Origin: Palsa-360 sp963710315
GTDB lineage: Bacteria > Acidobacteriota > Terriglobia > Acidiferrales > UBA7541
NCBI GenBank assembly: GCA_963710315.1
Contig: CAVPZW010000008.1
Location: forward strand, 620,001 to 684,000
Length of the DNA stretch: 64,000 nt
Direction: 5' to 3'
Below the pieces are notes generated by a model, which was given only the letters and a program-made list of their open reading frames with translations, made no database searches and was not told the DNA's origin. Shown here piece after piece: positions 8,576 through 18,057 of the stretch. Both the position numbers and the translations under genes were made by a program. The first letter of the stretch is position 1, and every line of letters starts with the position of its first letter.

Positions 8576-9052
8576 ATGAAACGCTCTTATGGGTTGGCTG
8601 CAACGATGGTCTTGCTAATCGCCTCAGGGTCTGCCGCGCTTGGTCAGGCGCCGAAGAAGACAGCCGCACCCGGGGAAGATGCTGCCGCCACAATCGCCAT
8701 CATGGACCACATCTGGCTGGACGCTGCCCACAACCGGGACACGGGGACCCTGCAATGGCTTTTCGCGGACGATTTCGTGGAGGTTCACCCCGGCGGCTTT
8801 ATCGTAAATAAGCAGCAGCAGATTGATCAAATTGCCGATCCCCAGCGCACTCTCAATGAACTTCACCCGGACAAAATACAGGTGCGCTACCTGTCGCCGG
8901 ATGTTGCCGTGCTGACCGATGAAACCACGATTCGAGGAATGAGCGGCGGAGTCAATTACAACGGGCTGCAGACTGTTATTCGTGTCTTCGTGAAGCAGCG
9001 CGGACGTTGGCGCGCCGCCGGCGCGGGCATCGTGCCCATCACCGCGCAATAA
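8576..9052 (+). CDS. Secreted NTF2-like (DUF4440-type) protein, copy 2
   Basis: 158 residues, ATG 8576 after GGGGGA. Signal peptide (MKRSYGLAATMVLLIASGSAALGQ), then an NTF2-like domain with IMDHIWLDAAHNRDTGTLQWLFADDFVEV and VAVLTDETTIRG, closely matching the equivalent HKWLDSE/LTDHTTIKG segments of the upstream gene 88 bases away. The pair is best explained by tandem duplication, with divergence in the ligand-facing loops. Function unknown; it converges with the dehydrogenase gene 21 bases downstream. Confidence 0.8.
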   Translation: MKRSYGLAATMVLLIASGSAALGQAPKKTAAPGEDAAATIAIMDHIWLDAAHNRDTGTLQWLFADDFVEVHPGGFIVNKQQQIDQIADPQRTLNELHPDKIQVRYLSPDVAVLTDETTIRGMSGGVNYNGLQTVIRVFVKQRGRWRAAGAGIVPITAQ

Positions 9053-9073
9053 GACTCTCTTGGCGCAAACATT

Positions 9074-10150
9074 TTACTGAAGCGGCTGAATCTTCATGCG
9101 GTCAGCGAGTTCATCCAGAATCTTGCGCTGCCCTTCGCTCAGTGGAATCCCGCTGGCCATTCGCTGGTGGTAAATTTGCTCGGAGCGTTCCCCGGGCAGT
9201 CGAACTTCGTCCACGCCGGGCAGCGTCGGAGACGATTTCATCACGTCCCACACTTCGTCCACATCCTGCTTGAAGGTCTGCACATCCGCAAATGCCGCGA
9301 TATCCACTGCCACGATGGACTGCCCGGTGTTGCTTGACGTTTTCGAGTCCACCGTGTAGTCAACTACGTCCCGGCCAAACGCCGCGCCGTTCATGGTTCC
9401 CGCGAGCAAACCGATCATCAGCGCCAACCCGTATCCTTTTGGCCCGCCGATGGGAACCAGAAACCCTTCATTCGCGCGCTTCGCATCGGTCAGCGGTTTT
9501 CCTTCGCGGTCGATCATCCAGCCTTCCGGCATCGTTTCATTGCGCTGCGCTTTTAGCCTGATTTTGCCGAACGCGGTGTTGGTCGTGGCCATATCCAGCA
9601 CGATGGACTTGTGTTGCAAGCCCGGCACGGCAATGGCGATCGGGTTGGTGCTCAGCAACACTTCAGTGCCTCCCCATGGCGGCAGCAGATTGGCGTTGCC
9701 CACGCAGAAATAGATTCCGATCATGTCCTGCGCCGCGGCCATCCTGGGATAAAGCTGCGCGGGGCCCGCATGATTGCTGCGCCGCGTGCCCACCCAACCG
9801 ACGCCGCACGCGCGCGCATTCTCGATGGCCAACTCCGTGGCACGCTTCATCACCAGATGGCCCAGGCCGTTGTCGCCGTCGAGGAGAGACGTCCCGGCCC
9901 GGCTGCTCACCACTCGAATGTTCGGCCGCGGATTCACTGCGCCGCTCTCGATCTGCTTCACGTATTGCGGCAGGCGGAATACGCCATGCGCATCGCTGCC
10001 GCGCGCATCGGCTTCCGCCATCAGCGCCGCAACCTGCGCGGCGTCTTCCGCGGGAATCCCCGTGGCCACGAGCGCGCGCGTGATGAATTCCACAAGCTTT
10101 GCGATCTCCACGCGCGGCCCGCTCGTTGCCGGGTTTGCTATTTCGCTCAT
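9074..10150 (-). CDS. Malate/L-lactate/ureidoglycolate dehydrogenase family (type-2 LDH)
   Basis: 358 residues, the usual length for this NAD(P)-dependent family, which is unrelated to classical LDH/MDH. Diagnostic segments are EADARGSDAHGVFRLPQYV (substrate side, His of SDAHG), VGTRRSNHAGPAQLYPRMAA, the STNPIAIAVPG cofactor region, VLDMATT, and GPKGYGLALMIGLLAGTMNGA. GAGAAG precedes ATG 10150. Members oxidise 2-hydroxy acids such as malate, lactate, sulfolactate or ureidoglycolate; which one cannot be decided. The gene stands alone, converging with the NTF2-like genes. Confidence 0.92.
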   Translation of the reverse strand: MSEIANPATSGPRVEIAKLVEFITRALVATGIPAEDAAQVAALMAEADARGSDAHGVFRLPQYVKQIESGAVNPRPNIRVVSSRAGTSLLDGDNGLGHLVMKRATELAIENARACGVGWVGTRRSNHAGPAQLYPRMAAAQDMIGIYFCVGNANLLPPWGGTEVLLSTNPIAIAVPGLQHKSIVLDMATTNTAFGKIRLKAQRNETMPEGWMIDREGKPLTDAKRANEGFLVPIGGPKGYGLALMIGLLAGTMNGAAFGRDVVDYTVDSKTSSNTGQSIVAVDIAAFADVQTFKQDVDEVWDVMKSSPTLPGVDEVRLPGERSEQIYHQRMASGIPLSEGQRKILDELADRMKIQPLQ

Positions 10151-10350
10151 GCTTCTTCTCCTTGGGCCGCCTCGAAAATCGTAACCGGCGTTTGCATCCC
10201 TTCGCGCGAGTAAGCCCCACTCGCCATTTCAGTCCGCAGTACAAACGGCCTACCAGGCTATCTTAAAAATCGCTTTTTGGAACGATTCCAGGATCGAACC
10301 GAGCGGCGGTCAGTCGAGGAATAGGAACGAGCGTCACGCTATAGAGCAGA

Positions 10351-10397
10351 AGCGCCTGTTGGCCCCAACTTATGGGTGGTCTGGCCGACAGGCGCCT
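10351..10397 (-). terminator. Stem-loop after the secreted propeller gene
   Basis: AGGCGCCTGT and its partner CAGGCGCT bracket a GGCC-containing stem with one mismatch and a loop of about 18 nt. It lies 37 bases past the stop of the leftward gene at 10434. There is no T-run after it, so it may be a stabilising or Rho-assisted end rather than a classical intrinsic terminator. Confidence 0.45.
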
Positions 10398-10433
10398 CAA
10401 CTATCCGCCTGATTGCAGGTTAGTGGATACCCG

Positions 10434-12443
10434 TTATTGTAATGTAGCTTGTGTTAACTTTACGGCGCTGTTTCCCCTTAGGCCTGTAGGGCCGCCAATA
10501 ACGCCGAAGTAGACGCTGGAAGTTTGCCCGTCGATCACGTCATTGTTGTCCACCACGATTCCACTCGTCCCTATGCCCTCGGAAACCCCGACGGGGTCAG
10601 AATTGGGAAACGTGCTGCCCGTTATAGTGATACTGTCAATTTCAGAATCGCCGGGGGCGCCCGGATTAGCGACACCAACAAAGAGTATATCCGTCGTTCC
10701 ATTGAAAAACGTGGTGAGCGGGGATGCCTCGAACGGCCCACCTCCCGGTATCACATAATGGTGGGTTGGGGTGCCCGCGGTCATCGCGTGGCCAGCGGAG
10801 AAACTCATTCCCCAGATCGAAGTTTCCGTGTTCTGTTGTGGTGAATATTCGAAAAGAATCCAGTTCGCCGGGGTAGGATCGGAAAAATAGGCTTCATTAA
10901 ACGCCGGGGCGTGAAGATTAATGCCAGCGACTGGTGCCGTATCCATTGTCGCCGTGCTTGTCAGACTCATGGTCGTAGCCGTGTCATGAATTTGGGCCAG
11001 AACGGAGGTTCCTCCAGCGGAATTTCCGGCCGCAACGTACAGGAAGCCATTAACCACATCCACCATAGGCGGATCAACGATTCCTCCTGTCGCGGCTCCA
11101 TTTCCCACAATTATCGGCGAGCCTGTAAGTGCGACTCCCGCGGAAGTAAACCCATATAGCTTGCCGTCCGAGCATCCGACAAAAATGTTCCCTGTGTTGA
11201 AATCGACGACTGGGCCGGTCAATTTTCCGGGACACCCGGTACTGAGTGCGCCTCCCGTCCCCCAGTTGGAATCGAGGCTTGGCGCTGGCCGGCTCGGCAG
11301 AGTGTTCTGGCAGGTAGGGGTTGCGCAAAACACGTCATTGATGCGGAAAAGCGTGCCCGCATCGTTGCCCACATACGCTTGATCGGGAAGATAATCGACA
11401 AACGGAGCAGAATTCGAGTCGGGAGATGACCCAAGAGTCAGGGCCGAGGCTGCCCCGCTATGTCCTCCTGGGGCCGCAGTGTCAAAGCTGTTGATCTCCA
11501 AAGGCAACAGGACATTCTGCGAATTGTTGAGATCTACTCCATCCCCGCTGCGGGGACCAATGACTTCAAACACAGCAGGTTGGCCCGGCCCTGTCTCCAC
11601 GATGGCGAGCTTGGTTCCATCCAAAGAAAGCGCGGGCGAAGTCGCGATCTGACCTCCCCCCGCATGCATATAGTAGGATGCGAAAACCGTTGCGGACACA
11701 CCGTCGTCGGTTCCTGAGGGCGCGCGATTGCACAGGCCCGCCACGGGGGTTGTCCCGCTATAGAGGTTGCTGAAGACCACCAAGTTCGGCTGACCTGAAA
11801 CGATAAGAGTCTGAGAGCCGCTCGATGTGGCTGCTACTGACAAAGTAATACTGGTGGCTGGACTCCCCGTGACGGTCGCGATGGTGGCGCCTGCGGGTAT
11901 GCCTGTTCCTGTTATCGGTTCACCCACGTACGCCGCGGTGATGGTTCCCGCCGTGATCGTAACGGTCGTACTGGCGTTGGTGATGGTTCCCGTAATGCTG
12001 GCTACGGCCAGGCCTGCATTCACCGGAAAAGCGATGGTGTCGTTCGCGCAACTGGGCGCCGCGGAAACATCGAAAACGTATTTTGCCGGGAACATATTCG
12101 CGGGAATCACATTGGGGTCAGTGGTTGGACTCAGAGGGATATTCCAGTCCGGGTGCAGGCTAGCCGCAGGAGCCTGGCGCCGGCGACCACGCCAGCGGCG
12201 CCAATCTTTCCGCGCGGATTCCTGCCAACTGAGGATCGCTCGCGGATCGTTCTGCAAGGAAATCAGAGAATGAAGAGGGCCGACGCGTGGATACGCGGTG
12301 TATCGCCGGGTCCAGTCCTGGACAATGCCATTCGGCCGGGCCTTTACTTCTTCTTTCTCCTGGCCGTAGGCTCGCAAGCCAAAAAGGCAAAGCGCGCACA
12401 GGACGTATACTGCAAAACGGAAGGGGGAAGAAATTTTTCGCAC
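10434..12443 (-). CDS. Large secreted propeller-like protein, paralogue A
   Basis: 669 residues from GTG 12443 (GGAG upstream). Signal peptide near MRKISSPFRFAVYVLCALC ending RAYGQ. The N-terminal part contains RPNGIVQDWTRRYTAYPRVGP and SLQNDPRAILSWQES, shared almost word for word with the gene at 13941. The rest has weak repeated segments (VDYLPDQAYVGNDAGTLFRI, NIFVGCSDGKLYGF, DPPMVDVVNGFLYVA) suggesting a beta-propeller, and paired Cys (FCATPTC). Residues about 145-217 are a low-complexity T/G/A-rich insert missing from the paralogue. Function unknown; probably periplasmic or surface. Confidence 0.8.
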   Translation of the reverse strand: MRKISSPFRFAVYVLCALCLFGLRAYGQEKEEVKARPNGIVQDWTRRYTAYPRVGPLHSLISLQNDPRAILSWQESARKDWRRWRGRRRQAPAASLHPDWNIPLSPTTDPNVIPANMFPAKYVFDVSAAPSCANDTIAFPVNAGLAVASITGTITNASTTVTITAGTITAAYVGEPITGTGIPAGATIATVTGSPATSITLSVAATSSGSQTLIVSGQPNLVVFSNLYSGTTPVAGLCNRAPSGTDDGVSATVFASYYMHAGGGQIATSPALSLDGTKLAIVETGPGQPAVFEVIGPRSGDGVDLNNSQNVLLPLEINSFDTAAPGGHSGAASALTLGSSPDSNSAPFVDYLPDQAYVGNDAGTLFRINDVFCATPTCQNTLPSRPAPSLDSNWGTGGALSTGCPGKLTGPVVDFNTGNIFVGCSDGKLYGFTSAGVALTGSPIIVGNGAATGGIVDPPMVDVVNGFLYVAAGNSAGGTSVLAQIHDTATTMSLTSTATMDTAPVAGINLHAPAFNEAYFSDPTPANWILFEYSPQQNTETSIWGMSFSAGHAMTAGTPTHHYVIPGGGPFEASPLTTFFNGTTDILFVGVANPGAPGDSEIDSITITGSTFPNSDPVGVSEGIGTSGIVVDNNDVIDGQTSSVYFGVIGGPTGLRGNSAVKLTQATLQ

Positions 12444-12693
12444 TCTGCATCTCCAGATGATTCAATCCGACGTTTGGGCAACGGCTATTCCACTGCCGGA
12501 ATGCTATCAAATGGGGTCTCAACTCCCACAGCGAGGTCAAGACCAGGTTCGTCGAAAGTATTAACTAAGTGATCTAATTGTTAAACCTCTCCCCCGCTGT
12601 TCGCAAGAATGCTTTGTGAAATTGTTCGCAAATGAAAACACGGAAACAACGCGCCTCTGGCGCGCGGGAAACTTCCTGACGCATCGGGCGAGA

Positions 12694-13569
12694 CTACGTA
12701 ATATTCGTCTGGGCGCTCAGAGCGATTTTCCAGCCGTCGCCGCGATTCAGAAACAATCGCAGATTCCAACTGGTTGGTTTTGCGGAGGGATTTCGCCCCT
12801 GAAACGCCTGCATGATCACCACGTTTCCAAACTCGAACATGCGCATCGACAGTACTGATGAGCCTCCCGAGCCGCCGTTTTCGCCGTACAATTTCCGCTC
12901 TTCCTCCAACTCGTGCACATGTTGCAATTTGGGAATGTCGGCGCGCGGCGTGAGAGTCTCGTGATTGTCGTCCGCATGAGCGGCCCAATCTTCTGCGTTG
13001 GGATGCCATTCATCGTTTTTCAATATGAACCATGTCTTCATGGCTCCCTCTTGCGCCGCATTTTCGGGTTTATAGGGAAGTGTCTTGCACGGGTTGTCGC
13101 AGGTCTTGTCCGCCTCGGTGGGTGGGCTTGGCGGCGCCATATAATCCGGCCTCTCCGCAGGAATGGGAATGTTGAGATAGACAAAGGCCTGCCAGCCCGC
13201 GGGATTTTTTACCCAGAGGTGCGCGAATCGCTGGTTGTGATGCATTCCGAGTTCCCGCTCGACCTGCCCGAGAAAATCCACGGTTCGCACGTCCAGTGCG
13301 CCTTCATTATCGGCGGCAAATTGTGCCAGATCGTCGAGTACCTGCGCCTTCGTGTGTATCCTGCCGTTGGCCTCGACCCACTGGAAGCGTTCATCCAGAA
13401 GAGCGGCGACAGCGGTCTTGTCACCCTTTGCGAGGGCTTCGGCCAAACTGCGATTCGCCTGGCGGAACGCGGGCGCGTCGTCCGCAGCGGCAATCGGGCG
13501 CATTGAGAGCGCAAACAGTGCCGCACTAAAAAAGAGGGCGGCAATTGCGCGCGTGAAAAATCGTCTCAT
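12694..13569 (-). CDS. Secreted protein with N-terminal NTF2/SnoaL-like domain
   Basis: 291 residues from ATG 13569 (GGGAGA upstream), which gives the signal peptide MRRFFTRAIAALFFSAALFAL ending IAAADD. An N-terminal NTF2-like domain (AFRQANRSLAEALAKGDKTAVAALLDERFQWVE, about residues 30-60) continues through GRIHTKAQVLDDLAQ to a duplicated-looking C-terminal part (MFEFGNVVIMQAFQ, WNLRLFLNRGDGWKIAL) that resembles the final strands of such a domain. The middle has four cysteines at most (CDNPCK visible) and a proline-rich loop. The third NTF2-like gene in the first 14 kb. Function unknown. Confidence 0.75.
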   Translation of the reverse strand: MRRFFTRAIAALFFSAALFALSMRPIAAADDAPAFRQANRSLAEALAKGDKTAVAALLDERFQWVEANGRIHTKAQVLDDLAQFAADNEGALDVRTVDFLGQVERELGMHHNQRFAHLWVKNPAGWQAFVYLNIPIPAERPDYMAPPSPPTEADKTCDNPCKTLPYKPENAAQEGAMKTWFILKNDEWHPNAEDWAAHADDNHETLTPRADIPKLQHVHELEEERKLYGENGGSGGSSVLSMRMFEFGNVVIMQAFQGRNPSAKPTSWNLRLFLNRGDGWKIALSAQTNIT

Positions 13570-13940
13570 TGTATTTGTCTCCCTGGTGCACGGATTGAAA
13601 ATCATTCCCATCTTAGGCCATGCGGCAAGGCCTCCCTTTAGAAAAGTTAGCCCGCCCTTTCACTATAAATACAAAATATTCCCCAAACTTTATGGCCGGA
13701 TGATACCACTTCCACAAATAAGCAGGATGAAGGAGTAGGGTGTTGCCCGGCACGTGTCCCGTTGTTTCAGTTCGGCGCACATATTTGCCAATTCAGCAAT
13801 ACATTGCGTTATATAAGTAGTTAATATATTCAACGAATCTTGACTCTACACGCTCGAAAGCCATGGCACATACTTTGATAAGATTTCCGAGGTGGTAGGG
13901 CACTGGCCGAATACCGGAATGAATCTATTGGAGATACAAC
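13570..13940. other. Divergent intergenic region, AT-rich
   Basis: 371 bases between two outward-reading genes. An AT-rich block around 13805-13835 (GTTATATAAGTAGTTAATAT) and a TTGACT at 13840 suggest promoters, but no clean -35/-10 pair is evident. No gene or RNA is recognised. Confidence 0.4.
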
Positions 13941-15690
13941 GTGAGAAAATCACTTCCTCTTTTCCGTTTGGCTCTGTACACACTTTGCGCGCTTAGCCTG
14001 TTTAGCTTGCGAGCTTACGGCCAAGACCATGAGGGAAAGAACGATCATCCGAATGGAATCGTGCAGGATTGGAGCGGACGCCATACCGTTTATCCTCGAT
14101 TTGGCCCAATTCGGACCCTGATCGCCTTGCAGAACGATCCGCGCGCGATTCGCAGCTGGCAGGAGTCGCTGCGCAGGGATTGGCGCATAGACCGGTGGCC
14201 GCGCCGTTTTCGCGATCAGCAACTGGGTTTGCATCGTGACTGGAGCATCCCCTTGGGCGGCGGGACAACCGCGAAGTCCATGTACCCCGCAAAATTTACG
14301 TTCGATCCTAACGCGGCTGCTAACTGCGCCACCGATTTCATCGTATATCCCGTGAATGCCACCGGCAGCTCCTCTCAGCCGAACATCGTCGGCTTCAACA
14401 ATCTTTATAGCGGGACGGCCGGAAGCACTGGAATATGCAATGCCCCCAGCGGAGGTCGCACGGCGGGCGCGAACGATGACGGAGTTTCGGCCACCACGAT
14501 CTTTTCATACGACATCACCGCAGCGGGCGGTCAAGTGTTGAACGTCTCCCGCACTTTCGTTGGACGGAACCAAGATTGCTTTTGTCGAAACTGCGGCTTC
14601 GACCACCGCCCATTTTCACGTCCTTGCCTGGAAGAGTGGCGATGGGGTAGCTGCAAATTTGCAGACCGTGACCTCGCCTAAACAGATCACCAGCGGCTTT
14701 GCCACGACAGCCCCGGCAGCGGGAAGCGGAACCGTAACGGATCTGGCTTTGGGATCAACCAGCGACACGCTGTCTTCACCATTCGTTGACTACGTCAAAG
14801 ATGTGGCTTATGTCGGCAATGACACTGGCACGCTATACCGCATCAAAAACGTCTTTTGCACCGTTTCTTGCACGGTTGGCGTTACGGCGGCGCCAAGTCT
14901 GGATGCGAGCTGGGGAGGCACGGGCGCAGTCGCCACGGGTTGTTCGGGGTTGCTAACCGGGCCCGTTGAAGACCCGGGCACAGGGCACATTCTTGTTGGA
15001 TGCTCCGATGGGAAACTATACGGATTCACATCCGCAGGAGCTCCGCTCGCGACCCCATCGTTGGTGGTGGGCGATGGATCGACTTATGGAGGAATCGTGG
15101 ACCCGCCAATGGTGGACGGGGTCAACGGCTTCGCTTATGTTGCGAGCATGAGCGGCTTTTCCACTTCGGGAACCCCCGTCATGGTCCAAGTCAAGACGGA
15201 TCTGACTTCACCCGTTACGGCGACTTTGGGTCCAGGGGCGTCCTTTAATCTTCACGCTCCGGCTTTCAACAATGCATACTTGACCGGTAGCGGCACGCCG
15301 TTACTCTACAACGTGGCAGCCAGCACGACTCCGACCAACGAATTTACCGTTTACGGCGCAGGATTCAACGGCAGCTACGTGATGAACTCTGGCACCCCAA
15401 CCAACCAGACAACCTTTACGCTTGGAGTGTTTGAGATATCTCCCATGACCGAGTTCTATAACGGCACCGAGGATCGCCTTTTTGAAAGCACTGTTGGGGC
15501 CGGTGGCAGCATCGCTTCTTTTAACATCAACTCGTTTCCGTCCGGAGTTGAGAATGCCGTGTTCGAGGGCAGCGGGACGACCGGAATTGTCGTGGACAAC
15601 GCCAGTGCTTCAGCGCAAGCCGACAGCATTTATTTCGGCGTACTGGGATCAAATACCGCCGTAAAACTGACGCAGTCGGGACTGCAATAG
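13941..15690 (+). pseudogene. Secreted propeller-like protein, paralogue B, single frameshift
   Basis: The GTG start (13941, GGAG upstream) opens a frame whose N-terminus matches the gene at 10434: same signal peptide (ending RAYGQ), PNGIVQDWSGRHTVYPRFGP, LQNDPRAIRSWQES. After GGQ at about 14535 it leaves the conserved frame; the +1 frame then resumes with TSPALSLDGTK, identical to paralogue A, and runs to 15690. One extra base near 14534-14541 explains both parts; corrected length is about 583 residues. The 3' half keeps YVKDVAYVGNDTGTLYRI, HILVGCSDGKLYGF and VDPPMVDGVNGFAYVA. No other lesions are seen, so either very recent inactivation or a sequence error. Function unknown, exported. Confidence 0.75.
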
Positions 15691-15770
15691 TGATTGTCTA
15701 GAGCGGTTTTAGGTTGAGAAGGACGAGCAGGAAACGGCGAGGAGCGGGCGCCAGGACGAGCAACAATGAA

Positions 15771-16928
15771 TTAGGCGCCCGCTGCGCTGCCTTCCGATAC
15801 TTCGGCTGAAAAATTCAGCACAGCAGGCTGCACACCTTGGATCTGAATCAATCCCAGTGATTGCACGGATCTTGGCGAGGCGTTCTTGGCTTTGAAGTTT
15901 TCGCTGGGAATCCCCGTCCGAGCGTAAGATTTTTGGCAATCCTGGTAGGAAGGTCCGCGCATATTCCCCTCAAGGTAAGCCAGTCCCGGGCAACGCGTGC
16001 AGGTCGCGCCATGCGTGCACTGAGAGCATGTCGGCATATCCCGCAGCGTGATGGAGCGAACTTCCTTGAGTTGCGATGAATGGCGCCATATGTCCACAAA
16101 TTTTGTCTGCCGCACATTTCCACTGGGCAGGGGAAACTGCACGCAGGGATAAACATCTCCGTACGGTGAAACATAGCAAGCCGTGTGCCCGGCGCTGCAG
16201 GGCAGCGCATCCAGGGCTTCTTCATCGACGCTGGTCGGGGGAGCGCAGAATTCCTCCACGTTTCCCACCAGGTCACCATTTCGGAAGACCTCCTCCAGGG
16301 CGGCCTTATCCACATTCAATTTGAGAATGGATCTGTCGCCGTCCATCATGGGCGTAATCGTGGGATCGATAATAAATTTCGCGTCGAGTTCGGCGGCCAG
16401 CAATTTCACGCTCTTATAATCGGCGGCGTTCTGGACCATCAGCACGTTCGCCATGGTGACCAGCAACCCCTGTTTCCGCAGAAACCGCACCGCGTCGATC
16501 GATTGCCGGAACGAACCGGGCATCTTGGTAATGGCGTCATGCACCTCGGCGCGATGCGAATAGATGCTGATCTGCACCGATTCCACGCCCAATTCGCGCA
16601 GGCGCTGCGCTTCCTTCTCCCGAATTAGAACTCCATTGGTCTTGAGCTTTACGCAGAACGTGCGCAGGCGCGCGTGTTCCAGGATTTCAAAAAAATCGCG
16701 GCGCATCAGGATCTCGCCGCCGCTGATGGTGAGATAGAACACCCCGGCATCCGCCATCTGGTCCAGCAGATCCTTGATTTCCGCCGTGGTCATTTCTCCA
16801 TGATCGTCATGATCGAGGTAGCAGTGGATACACCGCTCGTTGCAACGGTAGGTCAAATCCAGTTGCACGCTGAGCGGTATGTTCAGTTTCAGGGCCTTGG
16901 CGGCCATCTCCACGGCTAGTCCACTCAT
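15771..16928 (-). CDS. Radical SAM/SPASM peptide-modifying enzyme
   Basis: About 385 residues. ATG 16928 has AAGGAG eight bases upstream and overlaps the stop of the PqqD-like gene as ATGA, so the long upstream frame is ignored. The radical-SAM cluster motif is CNERCIHCY (CxxxCxxC, about residues 30-37), followed by YLTISGGE for SAM binding. The C-terminal SPASM region starts CSAGHTACYVSPYGDVYPC and continues CSQCTHGATCTRCPG and DCQK, giving the seven-to-eight cysteines for two auxiliary 4Fe-4S clusters. Enzymes of this PqqE/AlbA type build thioether or C-C crosslinks in peptides. Its partner RRE protein and precursor lie directly upstream. The last ~45 residues are low complexity. Cytoplasmic, oxygen-sensitive by family. 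Confidence 0.92.
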   Translation of the reverse strand: MSGLAVEMAAKALKLNIPLSVQLDLTYRCNERCIHCYLDHDDHGEMTTAEIKDLLDQMADAGVFYLTISGGEILMRRDFFEILEHARLRTFCVKLKTNGVLIREKEAQRLRELGVESVQISIYSHRAEVHDAITKMPGSFRQSIDAVRFLRKQGLLVTMANVLMVQNAADYKSVKLLAAELDAKFIIDPTITPMMDGDRSILKLNVDKAALEEVFRNGDLVGNVEEFCAPPTSVDEEALDALPCSAGHTACYVSPYGDVYPCVQFPLPSGNVRQTKFVDIWRHSSQLKEVRSITLRDMPTCSQCTHGATCTRCPGLAYLEGNMRGPSYQDCQKSYARTGIPSENFKAKNASPRSVQSLGLIQIQGVQPAVLNFSAEVSEGSAAGA

Positions 16929-17245
16929 GCTGTCTCCTTGCACGAATCGCTCATCCCCGCAAAAGGCTGGTCGGAAAGCAAAAGGATGCCGTGTCCCGCC
17001 AAACTCTCGACGAGCGCTTCCGCGTCCTTCAGCGCCACTTCCGGCGAAACGTCGTACTGGGCGCAAACTTTGTTGGCCACGATCTCGTCCAGCGGAGTCA
17101 GGCCGTCCGCCGCTCGCCAAATGACGGACGCCACTTCGTCCAGCGTGAACAGAGTCGAATTGGTGGCGGACATGACCATCATCTCATCGCCCAATGCGCG
17201 GGCGGCGATGGCTTTGCTTCGCGCCACATACCGAAAATTTGTCAT
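16925..17245 (-). CDS. PqqD-like RiPP precursor recognition element (RRE) protein
   Basis: 106 residues with a PqqD winged-helix fold pattern: FRYVARSKAIAARALGDEMMVM, then TNSTLFTLDEVASVIWRAADG and LTPLDEIVANKV, followed by VSPEVALKDAEALVESLAGHGIL. The LxxLDEVxxxIWxxxDG segment is the PqqD hallmark. PqqD proteins bind the leader of a precursor peptide and present it to a radical SAM enzyme. Both ends overlap neighbours by four bases (ATGA with the kinase-like gene upstream and with the radical SAM gene downstream), indicating translational coupling and fixed stoichiometry. Confidence 0.9.
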   Translation of the reverse strand: MTNFRYVARSKAIAARALGDEMMVMSATNSTLFTLDEVASVIWRAADGLTPLDEIVANKVCAQYDVSPEVALKDAEALVESLAGHGILLLSDQPFAGMSDSCKETA

Positions 17246-18057
17246 ACGATCAGCTCCCAGACCGAAGAATCGGGCACAAACGTCAAACGCCGCACGGGAA
17301 CTTGGGCGACAAATTCAAAGGCCGAATCGAAAACCAGCTTCACAAACTCAGGATCGCGCGCGAAAAACAAAACGTTCTCGAGCAATCCGCGCACGGCGTC
17401 GGCGCCTTCAATCGGCTCGATTTTGTTTTCAGGCCCTTTGGCCAGCAGATATAAAACTTCAATCGGCGCTTGCAGGTTCTCTCCAACGCGCGCCAGTTCT
17501 CCAAAGAATGGCGTTCCCACCGCCATGTAGCGGCCTTCCTGCCGCGTCACATAGGAAATTTCATCGGTCAGCAGCGAGGCGTCAGGCGGGGCCAGCCTGG
17601 CCATGGTGGTCTTCCCGGCGCCCGAGACGCCGGAAAATAGAAAGGCGCGGCCATTTCGAATGGCGCTGGAGGCGTGCACAAGGAAGCCGCCCTTTCGTGC
17701 CAGCAAAAGCGTATGCACGATGCGCAGCACGGAATCGAGCGAGTAAGGATTGATTGTCTGTTGGATTCGCCCGCGCGCGGTCGAGGGATTCCACTCGGCG
17801 CGAAAATCCCCACGGTCCATCAGCCAGCGCCCGGCATCCCACGTGACGTGCAACTCCTCGTCGCCGGACTGAGTGCCCGGCGGGGCCAGCTCAATTTCAA
17901 AGTCGAAACTGGATTCGCTCGAGTCACGCACGTAGCCGGTATAGCGTTCGTGAATCTGGCGCACAAAATCCGCATTGTCGCAGTGCAACCGTATGGGCAG
18001 GCCACCGATCTCCACCACCACGCTGGAACTTCGCGCGGCCGCCGCTACGCTTGGCAC
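17242..18057 (-). CDS. HPr-kinase-like ATP-binding protein of the RiPP cassette
   Basis: 271 residues from GTG 18057, which has AGGAGG five bases upstream and overlaps the S24/S26 peptidase gene by 13 bases. A P-loop GVSGAGKTTMA sits at about residues 140-150, preceded by LVHASSAIRNGRAFLFSG, which is the arrangement of HPr kinase/phosphorylase C-terminal domains; LLTDEISYV supplies the acidic Walker-B-type segment. The N-terminal half (GGLPIRLHCDNADFV, ELHVTWDAGRWL) is the usual extension in RiPP-associated members. Relatives in lasso-peptide clusters phosphorylate the precursor's C-terminal serine, and relatives in radical-SAM cassettes (ScmC-like) are uncharacterised. Action on the precursor at 18571 is inferred. 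Confidence 0.85.
   Translation of the reverse strand: MPSVAAAARSSSVVVEIGGLPIRLHCDNADFVRQIHERYTGYVRDSSESSFDFEIELAPPGTQSGDEELHVTWDAGRWLMDRGDFRAEWNPSTARGRIQQTINPYSLDSVLRIVHTLLLARKGGFLVHASSAIRNGRAFLFSGVSGAGKTTMARLAPPDASLLTDEISYVTRQEGRYMAVGTPFFGELARVGENLQAPIEVLYLLAKGPENKIEPIEGADAVRGLLENVLFFARDPEFVKLVFDSAFEFVAQVPVRRLTFVPDSSVWELIV

Noticed and set aside
13941..15690. Programmed frameshift in the propeller-like gene
   Set aside because: No slippery heptamer is visible at the shift and the paralogue at 10434 is unbroken.
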